Positions 45,662-54,321 of a stretch of 64,000 bases of DNA are shown one piece after another. The first letter of the stretch is position 1; every line of letters begins with the position of its first letter. Below the pieces are notes generated by a model, which saw only the letters and a list, made by a program, of their open reading frames with translations, did not search any database and was not told the DNA's origin. Origin of the DNA: Devosia aquimaris (GTDB lineage: Bacteria; Pseudomonadota; Alphaproteobacteria; Rhizobiales; Devosiaceae); assembly GCF_020169335.1 (NCBI RefSeq), contig NZ_JAIEZN010000001.1:1-64000 (forward strand), written 5' to 3'. Position numbers and translations under genes: made by a program.

Positions 45662-48141
45662 CCGCCCAAAGCTTCCCGCATCAACTCGTCTGCGGCATCA
45701 GCCATAGCCGATTCGCGGGCTTCGCCGAAAATGGGCTCCTTGCCGATATCGAGCATCACCGGCACGGCCAGCGGCGAAATGCGGGAGAGGCGCTTGTGCA
45801 CGATATGGTTGCGGATGCGCGCCAGCATGTCGCCCAGCCTGGCAATGTCGAGCAGACCGCGCGCGGCGTCGCGTCGGGTGGCCTGGATCAGGATGTGGTC
45901 GGGCTCATGCTGGTACAGCACGTCATAGATCAGGTCGCTGCTCATGGTGATCTGGCGGCCCGACTTTTCCTTGCCGGGATGGCGACGTTCGATGAGGCCG
46001 GCGATGATGGCGCAGTTGCGGAACGTGCGCTTCATCAGTGCCGATTCATCGAGCCAGTCTTCGAGGTCATCGCCCAGCATGTCCTGGGAAAACAGCTCGT
46101 CGAGCGACAGGCGCCCGGTCTTGATCAGCGCCGAGAGGTCGCCCAGGCCCCAGATGGCCAGGGCATATTCGGAGGCGACAAAGCCCAGCGGTCGGGCGCG
46201 AGCGCGCTCCAGCCGTCGCGTCAGCAGCATGCCCAGGGTCTGGTGCGCCAGTCGACCCTCGAAGGGATAGCAGACCAGATAGTTCTGCGTGCCGCGCGGA
46301 AAGGTCTCGACCAGAAGGCTATCGCGCTGCGGCACCAGCGATACCTCGGCCTGCAGCCGCAGCCATTCACTGACCTGGTCGGGCAGCCTGGACCAGTCCT
46401 CGGGCGTATCCATGATGCGGCGCACGCGCTCGGCCAGATAGGTCGAAAGCGGGAACTTGCCGCCCATGTAGCTGGGGATCTTGGGATTGCTCGACTGCGC
46501 GCGGCTGACGAAGGCCTCGTTGTCGCGCATCCCCTCGAAGGCGACGATCTCGCCACCGAACATGAAGGTATCGCCCACCAGCAGCGTGCCGAAGAAGTAT
46601 TCTTCCATTTCGCCCAGCACCCGGCCACCGGCGCCGACCGGGCTTTGCGACTGGCCCTTCTTGAGCCCGCGCTGGCGGATCAGCCGCACGCGGACCATGG
46701 GCTCCTCGATGATCGTGCCGATATTGAGCCGGTATTGCTGCACCACCTGCGGATTTGTCACCCGCCACAGCCCGTCCTCGGTGCGCTTGAGCTTGGCATA
46801 ACGCTCATAGGCCTTGAGGGCATAGCCGCCGGTTGCGACGAAATCGAGCACCCTGTCGAATTGGCTGCGCGGCAGGTCGCGATAGGGCCAGGCGTGCCGG
46901 ATTTCGTCATAGAGATCGTCGGCGGCAAAGGGCGCGGCACAGGCCATGCCGAGCACATGCTGGGCCAGGACGTCATAGCCGCCGCTGACCGGATCTTCGC
47001 TGTCCTGATGGCTCTCCGCCACAGCTTCGAGCGCTGCCTCGCACTCGAGCACCTCGAAGCGGTTGGAGGGCACCAGCATGGCCTTGGACGGCTCGTCGAG
47101 CCGGTGGTTGGCGCGGCCGATGCGCTGCAGCATGCGCGAGCTGCCCTTGGGCGCCCCGACCTGGACCACCAGATCCACATCGCCCCAGTCGATCCCCAGG
47201 TCGAGTGTGGAGGTGCACACCACGGCCTTGAGCGCCCCCGCCACCATGGCGCTTTCTACCTTGCGGCGCTGCTCGACCGAGAGCGAACCATGGTGCAGCG
47301 CAATGGGCAGCATGTCGTCGTTGATGGCCCACAGACCCTGGAACAGCATTTCGGCCTGGCTGCGCGTGTTGACGAACAGCAGCGTGGTGCGGTGCTGCTT
47401 GATGGCCTCGTAGAGGTCGCGGTGGGCATAATTGGCAGAATGGCCGGCCCAGGGTACGCGCTCGCTGCTCTCAAGAATGCTGAGCACCGGCGGCGCGCCG
47501 CCCGAGGCGGTGAGAAGCTGCGTCGTTCGTTGCGGCAAGGGCGCGGCAATCCATTCTGCCAGTAGGTCCGGCCGGGCCACGGTGGCGCTGAGGGCGGTGA
47601 TCTGCAGATCTGGAGCCAGCTTGGCGATGCGCGCGATGGCCAGCGACAGCAGCTCGCCGCGCTTGGAGGTGACCAGCGCATGCAGCTCGTCCAGCACGAT
47701 GCGCTTGAGCGAACCGAAGAACAGTTCGGCCTGCGGATGGCTGATCAGCAGACACAGCTGTTCCGGTGTGGTCAGCAGGATATGCGGCGGCTTGGCGCGC
47801 TGGCGGGCGCGCTTGCTGGCGGGCGTGTCGCCGGTGCGGGTCTCGGCCGTGATCTTGAGGCCCATTTCGAGGATGGGCGTATTGAGATTGCGCTGCACGT
47901 CCACCGCCAGCGCCTTGAGCGGGGAAATATAGAGCGTGTGCAGCCCCTCATGGCTGCCGTCGGCCAGATCGACCAGCGTGGGCAGGAAGCCGGCGAGCGT
48001 CTTGCCGGCGCCGGTGGGGGCGATCAACAGCGCCGAAGCGCCGGCCTGCCAGCTGGCCAGCACATCGAGCTGATGCTGCCGCGGCGCCCAGCCCTTGCGC
48101 GCAAACCAATCGGTGATGACGGGGGGCAGTGTGGTGGTCAC
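45658..48141 (-). CDS. Ligase-associated DNA damage response DEXH-box helicase (Lhr family)
   Basis: An 827-residue superfamily 2 helicase. Walker A APTGAGKT is at 41-48, the DEXH box DELH at 151-154, motif III in ALSATVARPD, and motif VI in QRIGRANHR. The C-terminal Lhr-specific winged-helix and DEAD-associated regions follow. It unwinds DNA/RNA in the PdeM-linked repair cluster. It is first in a two-gene operon with pdeM. A short hairpin lies in its leader. Confidence 0.92.
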   Translation of the reverse strand: MTTTLPPVITDWFARKGWAPRQHQLDVLASWQAGASALLIAPTGAGKTLAGFLPTLVDLADGSHEGLHTLYISPLKALAVDVQRNLNTPILEMGLKITAETRTGDTPASKRARQRAKPPHILLTTPEQLCLLISHPQAELFFGSLKRIVLDELHALVTSKRGELLSLAIARIAKLAPDLQITALSATVARPDLLAEWIAAPLPQRTTQLLTASGGAPPVLSILESSERVPWAGHSANYAHRDLYEAIKQHRTTLLFVNTRSQAEMLFQGLWAINDDMLPIALHHGSLSVEQRRKVESAMVAGALKAVVCTSTLDLGIDWGDVDLVVQVGAPKGSSRMLQRIGRANHRLDEPSKAMLVPSNRFEVLECEAALEAVAESHQDSEDPVSGGYDVLAQHVLGMACAAPFAADDLYDEIRHAWPYRDLPRSQFDRVLDFVATGGYALKAYERYAKLKRTEDGLWRVTNPQVVQQYRLNIGTIIEEPMVRVRLIRQRGLKKGQSQSPVGAGGRVLGEMEEYFFGTLLVGDTFMFGGEIVAFEGMRDNEAFVSRAQSSNPKIPSYMGGKFPLSTYLAERVRRIMDTPEDWSRLPDQVSEWLRLQAEVSLVPQRDSLLVETFPRGTQNYLVCYPFEGRLAHQTLGMLLTRRLERARARPLGFVASEYALAIWGLGDLSALIKTGRLSLDELFSQDMLGDDLEDWLDESALMKRTFRNCAIIAGLIERRHPGKEKSGRQITMSSDLIYDVLYQHEPDHILIQATRRDAARGLLDIARLGDMLARIRNHIVHKRLSRISPLAVPVMLDIGKEPIFGEARESAMADAADELMREALGG

Positions 48142-48151
48142 GGCGTCACAG

Positions 48152-48170
48152 CTTCCCCTTTATGGGGAAG
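48152..48170. repeat. Small palindromic element upstream of the helicase gene
   Basis: CTTCCCC-TTTAT-GGGGAAG is a perfect 7-bp hairpin followed by GCCGGGCGGGAGTGGGGG. It has the look of short dispersed palindromes in Hyphomicrobiales intergenic DNA. Only one copy is in this window. Confidence 0.35.
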
Positions 48171-48281
48171 GCCGGGCGGGAGTGGGGGAACGTCCACAAA
48201 CTTGCCAACACACACCTTCTTGAAATCACATTTGACTCTATATGATGGTCACAAGTCACAACAGGGCGGCGGACCATATCC

Positions 48282-48578
48282 ATGAGCGATCCCTATCCCA
48301 GTCAGACCCCGCCGCGCCGCTCGGCGCTGGAGCGCTTCTTTGGCGGCAGCCCCGGCGGCGTTGTCGTCCGCCTTGTGCTGCTCTCGCTGGTGGTGGGCTT
48401 TCTGATGAGCCTGTTCGGCGTGGACCCGCAGGACATTATCCGCGGCGCGGTCGATCTGGTGCGCGACGCCATGCGCGACGGTTTCGGTGTGTTCCGCAGC
48501 ATTGGCGCCTATATCGTCACCGGCGCTGTGCTGGTGGTGCCCATCTGGCTGGTCATCCGACTGGCGAAGGCCCGCTGA
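48282..48578 (+). CDS. DUF6460-like small membrane protein
   Basis: A 98-residue protein with two membrane segments (about 27-48 and 77-95) and the pattern ERFFGGSPGGVVVRLVLLSL, then GAYIVTGAVLVVPIWLVIR. This fits the small family DUF6460 of Hyphomicrobiales, whose function is unknown. Its stop overlaps the start of the kinase gene by 1 bp, so both share a transcript. Confidence 0.75.
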   Translation: MSDPYPSQTPPRRSALERFFGGSPGGVVVRLVLLSLVVGFLMSLFGVDPQDIIRGAVDLVRDAMRDGFGVFRSIGAYIVTGAVLVVPIWLVIRLAKAR

Positions 48579-49297
48579 TGTCCGCGGGCCTTCGCCAGTC
48601 GCCTCTGCATCTTCGGCTGACACCGCAACAGGCCCTGTCGCGGCTGGTGCCGCATATTCTGGAAATGGAGAGCCAGGCTCATGCCACAGCGCCCGGCGCT
48701 GCCGCAGGCAATGGCCGCATTGTGATTGGTCTGGCCGGCGGACCCGGCACCGGCAAATCCACCCTCGCGGCCGAACTGGTCGCCATGCTCAACGCCACCC
48801 ATCCGGGCAGCGCGCAGCTGGTGCCCATGGATGGCTTTCATATTCGCCACGCCAAGCTCGAGGCCATGGGGCAGGTGGACTACAAGGGCGCGCCGCACAC
48901 GTTTGAGGGGGCCCAATTCGTCAGCTTCCTGCACCACCTCAAGGGCGCCACCACCGATGTCAGCGGCCCCGGCTATTCGCGCAAGATCGAGGATGTGGTC
49001 GACAATGCCTTCACCGTGGGTGCCAATGTGCGCGTGCTGGTGGTCGAGGGCAATTACCTGCTGCTGACCGAGGGGCCCTGGGCCGGCGTGCGCCCACTGC
49101 TCGACTATGCCGTGTTCCTCGATGTGCCGCGCAACCTGGTGGAGCAGCGCCTGCTCAAGCGCCATGCTGAGGAAGGCCTCTTCACCGAAGAACGCAACCG
49201 CGCCCATATCGCGCGCAACGACCTGCCCAATTATGATCTGGTGAGCCTGTCACAGGATCGTGCTGATGTGGTCATCTCGCTCATCACCGAGCACTGA
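48578..49297 (+). CDS. Nucleoside/nucleotide kinase family protein (PanK/uridine kinase-like P-loop)
   Basis: A 239-residue P-loop kinase. Walker A GGPGTGKST is at 54-62, MDGFHIRHAKLEAMG is the substrate loop, and VVEGNYLLL is the Walker-B-like strand, as in phosphoribulokinase/uridine kinase-type proteins (YggC, FrcK). The phosphate acceptor is unknown. It follows the DUF6460 gene directly and precedes a MATE exporter by 17 bp. Confidence 0.85.
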   Translation: MSAGLRQSPLHLRLTPQQALSRLVPHILEMESQAHATAPGAAAGNGRIVIGLAGGPGTGKSTLAAELVAMLNATHPGSAQLVPMDGFHIRHAKLEAMGQVDYKGAPHTFEGAQFVSFLHHLKGATTDVSGPGYSRKIEDVVDNAFTVGANVRVLVVEGNYLLLTEGPWAGVRPLLDYAVFLDVPRNLVEQRLLKRHAEEGLFTEERNRAHIARNDLPNYDLVSLSQDRADVVISLITEH

Positions 49298-49314
49298 TTC
49301 GACCGAGTATTGAG

Positions 49315-50703
49315 ATGACGACTGCCGCGCGTCCCCAGCATCCCTTTGACGTGCGTCATGGCGACGTCTGGCGCATAGCCCTTCCGGCCTCGGTCGCCTT
49401 CATCAGCGAGCCGCTGGTGGGCATGGTGGATATCACCATCATTGGCCGGTTGGGCGATGCCGGCATGCTGGGCGGCCTGGTGCTGGGCGCGCTGGTCTTC
49501 GATATCATCTTTTCCTTCGCCTATTTCCTGCGCATCGGCACGGCGGGCCTGGTGGCCCAGTCTGTTGGTGCGCGCGATCCGCGCGATGGCCTGCTGCATG
49601 TGGCGCGCGCCATCGTGCTGGGCCTGGCCCTGGCCGTCGCCATGCTCCTGCTGGGCGGCCCGCTTCTGGCCCTGGCCAATCACCTGCTGGCGCCGCAGGG
49701 TGGTGTTGCCAGTGCGCTCGCTGATTATTTCCACATGCGCATCTGGTCGGCGCCGTTCTCGCTGGTCAATTATGCGCTGTTGGGCTGGTTCTATGGCCGC
49801 GCAGACGCCCGCACCGGCATGCTGCTGCAATTGCTGCTGCATGGCATCAACATGCTGGCCAGCGTGATTTTCGTCTATGGCCTGGGCTGGGGCGTGGCGG
49901 GCGCGGCGGCCGGTACGGTGCTGGGCCAGATTGTTGCCGCCGCAACGGGTGTGGCCCTGCTGCTGCGCCACTATGGCGGACTGGGCGCCATCGTTCGCGG
50001 CATCACGCCGGGCGAACTGGGTGACCGGGTGGCCCTGCGCCGCATGTTCGGCCTGAGCCGCGACATCACCATCCGCACGCTGGCGCTGATGGGCGCCTAT
50101 GCCTGGTTTGCGGCCCAGGGCGCGCGCATGGGCGAGGTGTCGCTGGCCGCCAATGCGGTCTTGCTGAACCTTTTGATGTTCGTTGCCTTCTTCCTCGATG
50201 GCATTGCCCAGGCTGCTGAACAGCTGACCGGCAAGGCAGTGGGCGCCAACTGGCGGCCGGCGTTCGATCAGGCCTATCGGTTGAGTTTTGTCTGGGGCCT
50301 CATCATCACGGTCGCTCTTGGCGTGGCCTGGTATGTCAGCGCGTCGGCGATCATCGGGCTGATGACCACCAATGCGGAAGTGCAGGCCCAGGCCCTGACC
50401 TATCTGCCCATCGCCGTGCTCTGCACCGTCACCTTCATGCCTGCCATGATCTATGACGGCATACTCATCGGCACCACACTCAACACCACCATGCGCAACG
50501 GCATGCTGGTGTCCCTGGTGGTGTTTCTGCTGGCCGCCCTGACTTTGCAGCCGCTGTTGGGCAATTGGGGCCTGTGGCTGGCCATGCATGCCTGGTTCCT
50601 TGCCCGCGGCGCCATCTATTGGTGGGCGCTGGAGCGGCGCAAGGTGGGGCTGTTCAGCCCGGCCATTGCGCCAGCCACCACTGCACCCCTCGCCGCCGGC
50701 TAG
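49315..50703 (+). CDS. MATE family efflux transporter (DinF-like)
   Basis: A 462-residue protein with about twelve membrane segments. N-terminal SVAFISEPLVGMVDITIIGRL and the internal repeat are of the DinF branch of MATE transporters, which use H+ or Na+ gradients to export cationic drugs or metabolites. It ends in CTAG shared with the convergent YciI-like gene. Confidence 0.9.
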   Translation: MTTAARPQHPFDVRHGDVWRIALPASVAFISEPLVGMVDITIIGRLGDAGMLGGLVLGALVFDIIFSFAYFLRIGTAGLVAQSVGARDPRDGLLHVARAIVLGLALAVAMLLLGGPLLALANHLLAPQGGVASALADYFHMRIWSAPFSLVNYALLGWFYGRADARTGMLLQLLLHGINMLASVIFVYGLGWGVAGAAAGTVLGQIVAAATGVALLLRHYGGLGAIVRGITPGELGDRVALRRMFGLSRDITIRTLALMGAYAWFAAQGARMGEVSLAANAVLLNLLMFVAFFLDGIAQAAEQLTGKAVGANWRPAFDQAYRLSFVWGLIITVALGVAWYVSASAIIGLMTTNAEVQAQALTYLPIAVLCTVTFMPAMIYDGILIGTTLNTTMRNGMLVSLVVFLLAALTLQPLLGNWGLWLAMHAWFLARGAIYWWALERRKVGLFSPAIAPATTAPLAAG

Positions 50704-51047
50704 AAACTCATCACCGGCCGCACCTCGACACTGCCGATCCGTGCCAGCGGGATATGCGCCCCGATCTCGATGGCCTCGGCCATGTCGGCAGCGTCGATCA
50801 GGATGAAGCCGGCGACGGGCTCGGCAAGAGCCGCGACCGGACCATCCACCGCGCTGACCGCGCCATTGCGCAGCTGCACGGTCTTGGCGGTATCGGGCGA
50901 CAGCAGCGCTTCGGCGGCGATGAACTTTCCCCGGCGTTGCAGGTCCAGGTCATAGGCGGCGGACGCCTGGCCCAGTTGCGCCCATTCTCCGGGCGGCAGG
51001 GTGTCGATGATGGCCGGGTCAAAATGGACAAGGCAGAGAAATCGCAT
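50700..51047 (-). CDS. YciI family protein
   Basis: A 115-residue ferredoxin-like protein with the family pattern MRFLCLVHFD at the N-terminus, AVDGP (the DGPF region) near the centre and a final VEVRPV. I chose ATG 51047. The family is often linked to sigma factors as a PCG domain or acts as a small hydrolase-like enzyme; its role here is unknown. Confidence 0.82.
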   Translation of the reverse strand: MRFLCLVHFDPAIIDTLPPGEWAQLGQASAAYDLDLQRRGKFIAAEALLSPDTAKTVQLRNGAVSAVDGPVAALAEPVAGFILIDAADMAEAIEIGAHIPLARIGSVEVRPVMSF

Positions 51048-51169
51048 GGCACATGGCCTCCTGTTGCGTCGCTGGCGCAACAGGTCGAACGGGGTCTGAC
51101 GGATTCGACTATTGCCGACCTGAAAAGCGAGAAAATTTCGGCCCAGGGGTTTGCACCCGTCGCGCCGGA

Positions 51170-52795
51170 CTAGACCACGCGCTTGGCCGGGCTGCGGCCC
51201 TGGTTGGCCAGGCCACTGATGGCGGCCCGCAAGGCCGCAGGCTTTACAGGCTTGGTCACCACGGCAATGCCGCGATCCTCCGCCAGGGCCCGCACAGCCG
51301 GGCTGCGGTCGGCGGTGACCAGGGCGGCAGGCAGGTGGCCGCCCAGATTGTGGCGCAGCCATTCGATGGCATCGAGCCCCGAGGTCTGGTCGAGGTGATA
51401 ATCCATCAGCACGAGATCGGGATACCAGCCTTCCAGCAGCCGTTCGCGATCGATCTGCTTGAGCGAGAGGGCGCAGCGCACATCGCACCCCCAATGGGTC
51501 AGCAGGCCTTCCATGGCTTCGGTGATGCTGCGCTCATTGTCCACGCACAGGACCTTGAGCCCCATGGTGCCGAAGTTGACATCCACCGGCGCGGCACCGG
51601 CACTGGGCGCGGCCAGCGTGCGCGTGGCCGGCAGGAACAGCGAGAAGCGCGACCCGCGGCCCTCGTGGCTGTCGAGCTCGAGCGTCAACCCCAGCGCCGT
51701 GACGAGGCGTTGCACGATGGAGAGACCAAGGCCAAGGCCCTGGGCCATGCGGGCGCCGCGCTCGAGGCGCGAGAATTCCGCAAACAGCAGGCGGTGCTGG
51801 TCCTTGTTGAAGCCGATGCCGGTGTCGATGACATCGAGCCGCATGCGATTGCCGCGCCGACGCAGGCCCACCAGCACCTTGCCGCCCGGATTGGTGTATT
51901 TGATCGCGTTCGACACCAGGTTCTGCACGATGCGGCCGACCAGGCTGCGGTCCACCTGCACGGTGGCCCGGGTGGCCACAATGCGCAGCGAGATATTGCG
52001 CTCGCGCGCCATGGGGCTGAACTCCACCTCGATTTTCTTGAGCAGGTCGCGCGCGGCCACAGGGGCCACCGCCGGCTTGAGGGCCCCGCTATCGATGCGC
52101 GAAATGTCGAGCAGGGCGCTCATGATGTCCTCGACGGCCGTCAGCGACGCCTCGATGGAATTGGCGAGATCGGCGAGGCCCGTCAGCTTGGCTCGCTCGA
52201 TGAGTGTGGACGTATAGAGCCGCGCGGCATTGAGCGGCTGCAGTAGGTCGTGGCTGGCCGCGGCCAGGAACCGCGTCTTGTCGTGGTTGGCCGCGTCGGC
52301 CTTGGCGCGAGCGCTTTCAAGCTCGGTATTGACCCGGGTGAGGTCGGCCGTACGCTGGGCCACACGGCCTTCCAGAGAGTGATTGGCCAATTCGAGCGCG
52401 CGCTCTGCCTCCACCCGTGCCGTCACATCGCTCAGGCTCACCACCAGGCCACCATCGGGCAGGCGGCTGGAATGAAACTCCAGCGTCTGGTCGCCGTTGC
52501 GCGGGCGCTGGGTCACCGTCATGGCCGAGCCGGTGAGCTGGCTGATTCGGTCCAGCGCCAGCCGCGCGGGATCGCCGGGACCGAGGTCACCGCGCTGGCC
52601 CAACTCCAGCGCAATATCGAAAAGGGCCGTACCCGGCGCGCTCAGGCGCCCGGGCAAATCGAGCAGGCTGGTGTAGCGCTGATTGGCCATCACCAAACGT
52701 AAACCCGCATCGAACACGGCAATTCCCTGCGGAATGTAGTCCAGCGCATTTCGCAGGCTGGTCAGGTCTTCGCTGTGGGCGGCGTCAGACGACAT
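51170..52795 (-). CDS. Hybrid sensor histidine kinase/response regulator (NahK/ErcS'-like)
   Basis: A 541-residue soluble hybrid kinase. A PAS-7 domain (about 15-125; ALDYIPQGIAVFDAGLRLVM) is followed by a short coiled coil, HisKA with His182 in ASHDLLQPLNAARL, HATPase with NLVSNAIKYTN, and a C-terminal receiver with the Asp in VLMDYHLDQ. No membrane segment is seen. I chose ATG 52795; a longer in-frame start at 52876 is possible. No response-regulator gene is adjacent on the same strand; partners may be the regulators at 38586 or 53622. Confidence 0.9.
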   Translation of the reverse strand: MSSDAAHSEDLTSLRNALDYIPQGIAVFDAGLRLVMANQRYTSLLDLPGRLSAPGTALFDIALELGQRGDLGPGDPARLALDRISQLTGSAMTVTQRPRNGDQTLEFHSSRLPDGGLVVSLSDVTARVEAERALELANHSLEGRVAQRTADLTRVNTELESARAKADAANHDKTRFLAAASHDLLQPLNAARLYTSTLIERAKLTGLADLANSIEASLTAVEDIMSALLDISRIDSGALKPAVAPVAARDLLKKIEVEFSPMARERNISLRIVATRATVQVDRSLVGRIVQNLVSNAIKYTNPGGKVLVGLRRRGNRMRLDVIDTGIGFNKDQHRLLFAEFSRLERGARMAQGLGLGLSIVQRLVTALGLTLELDSHEGRGSRFSLFLPATRTLAAPSAGAAPVDVNFGTMGLKVLCVDNERSITEAMEGLLTHWGCDVRCALSLKQIDRERLLEGWYPDLVLMDYHLDQTSGLDAIEWLRHNLGGHLPAALVTADRSPAVRALAEDRGIAVVTKPVKPAALRAAISGLANQGRSPAKRVV

Positions 52796-52967
52796 GGCGG
52801 GAAGGGCACCTTTGAGGGCTGTTGGCCCCAATATCGACCCCCTGCAGAACCGGCGCAAGGCCACCATTCTGACCATTGATTTTACGCCGACACTCGTCGA
52901 TGCTTAAATTCCGCAGGGAGGCGCGTGGCGCGACCGGCGCCGGGGACAACCAACAAGGGGCATCTAA

Positions 52968-53399
52968 ATGTTCAAAGAATTCCGGGACTTCGCAATCAAG
53001 GGCAATATGATCGATCTGGCGATCGGTGTGATCATCGGCGCGGCGTTCGGCGCCATTGTCTCGTCCATCGTGGACGACATCTTCATGCCCCTCATCGGCC
53101 TGATCATCGGCGGCATCGACTTTTCCAACCTGTTCATCGTGCTGTCCAACCCGGACAATCTTCCGGTTCCCTCGCTGGCCGCAGCACGCGATGCCGGCAT
53201 TGCCACGCTCAATGTGGGTCTCTTCATCAATGCCGTGGTCAAGTTCCTGATCATTGCCTTTGTGCTGTTCATGGTGGTCAAGGGCATCAACTCCATGAAG
53301 CGCCAGGCCGCCGCCGAACCGGTTGCCCAGACCCCTGCGCCCACCAAGGAAGAGGTTCTCCTCACCGAAATCCGCGACGCCCTGCGCGCTCGCAACTGA
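52968..53399 (+). CDS. mscL: Large-conductance mechanosensitive channel
   Basis: A 143-residue inner-membrane channel. The first segment [20 protein letters not shown] and a second one ([14 protein letters not shown]) are those of MscL; the pentamer opens under hypo-osmotic shock. AAGGGG precedes the ATG and a strong terminator follows. It diverges from the hybrid kinase. Confidence 0.95.
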   Translation: MFKEFRDFAIKGNMIDLAIGVIIGAAFGAIVSSIVDDIFMPLIGLIIGGIDFSNLFIVLSNPDNLPVPSLAAARDAGIATLNVGLFINAVVKFLIIAFVLFMVVKGINSMKRQAAAEPVAQTPAPTKEEVLLTEIRDALRARN

Positions 53400-53407
53400 T
53401 CTGCTGG

Positions 53408-53433
53408 GGCCAGCCCGAAACGGCTGGCCTTTT
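53408..53433 (+). terminator. Terminator of mscL
   Basis: GGCCAGCC and GGCTGGCC form an 8-bp stem with a CGAAAC loop, then TTTT. Confidence 0.9.
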
Positions 53434-53621
53434 GCTTTCCCAAGTGATAGGAATAAAGTCCGAGACACCCGGAATCCAAGCAATCAAGTCCTATCCGATT
53501 GGGGTGAATACCTACGTAGTCCCCGTATCGGCGGGCATGAACACTTAGTGCAAACTACCGGCGCTGCTCCAGATTGGTTCAGCCACAAGCATTTACCGCA
53601 ATTGCCAGGGCAGGGGGCAAA

Positions 53622-54257
53622 ATGAGCGATGAAATGTATTACCCATCCAGTCTGTTGCGTGACCGGCGCATCCACATCGCGGATGGCGACCTGGCCACCT
53701 GCGAGGCGCTGAGCGTGTTGTTTCGGCTCGAAGGCTTCCAGACGGCCTATTCTCTCGATGCCGGTCACTTCATGACCGCGCTGGACCAGAGACGGCCAGA
53801 CATAGCGGTGCTCAACCTGCGCGTGGGCGCCGAAAGCGGCCTGGCCATGCTGCGGCGCATCAAGGCCATGCGCAACACCATCCCGGTGTTCATGCTGGCT
53901 GACTATCCCCAGGTCGAGGCCGCGGTGATGGCCATCAAGCTGGGCGCCAGCGATGTGATCAGCAAGCCCATCGATACCGAACATTTCCTGGCCGGCATCT
54001 TCGAGGCCCTGCGCGCGGAGGCGCTGGCGCCCCATGTCGGCGCGTCCCGGCGCGGGGGCGAGGTCTATGGCTTCGCCCAGCTCACGCCCCGCGAGCGCGA
54101 GGTGCTCCAGCTGATCACCAATGGCCAGTCCAACAAGGAGGCCGGCCGCGCCCTGGGCATTTCCCCGCGCACAGTGGAAGTGCACCGTGCGCGCGTCATG
54201 GAAAAGCTGGGGGCCCGCAACACCGCCGATCTCATGCGCATCGTGCTCAGCGGCTGA
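53622..54257 (+). CDS. FixJ/LuxR-type response regulator with a degenerate receiver
   Basis: A 211-residue protein. The receiver keeps the acidic D21/D23 and K115, but the phospho-acceptor position is Asn65 (IAVLNLRVG) and the usual Thr/Ser is Ala93. It therefore should not be phosphorylated in the normal way. The C-terminal LuxR helix-turn-helix (about 147-195; LTPREREVLQLITNGQ) is intact. ATG 53622 follows AGGGGGC. A palindrome CTACGTAG lies upstream at 53512. Confidence 0.9.
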   Translation: MSDEMYYPSSLLRDRRIHIADGDLATCEALSVLFRLEGFQTAYSLDAGHFMTALDQRRPDIAVLNLRVGAESGLAMLRRIKAMRNTIPVFMLADYPQVEAAVMAIKLGASDVISKPIDTEHFLAGIFEALRAEALAPHVGASRRGGEVYGFAQLTPREREVLQLITNGQSNKEAGRALGISPRTVEVHRARVMEKLGARNTADLMRIVLSG

Positions 54258-54321
54258 TTGCCCTGCTGCCACGCAAAGGCCATCATCGACCAGCGTGCTG
54301 TCGATCTCAACAGGAGCGACA

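Noticed and set aside
45376..47565. A 729-codon open frame on the plus strand
   Set aside because: It lies fully antisense to the Lhr helicase, is rich in His, Gln and Arg without any domain likeness, and is a typical high-GC shadow frame.
53512..53519. Palindrome CTACGTAG upstream of the degenerate response regulator as a proven operator
   Set aside because: It is short and single-copy; it is kept only as a candidate to test.
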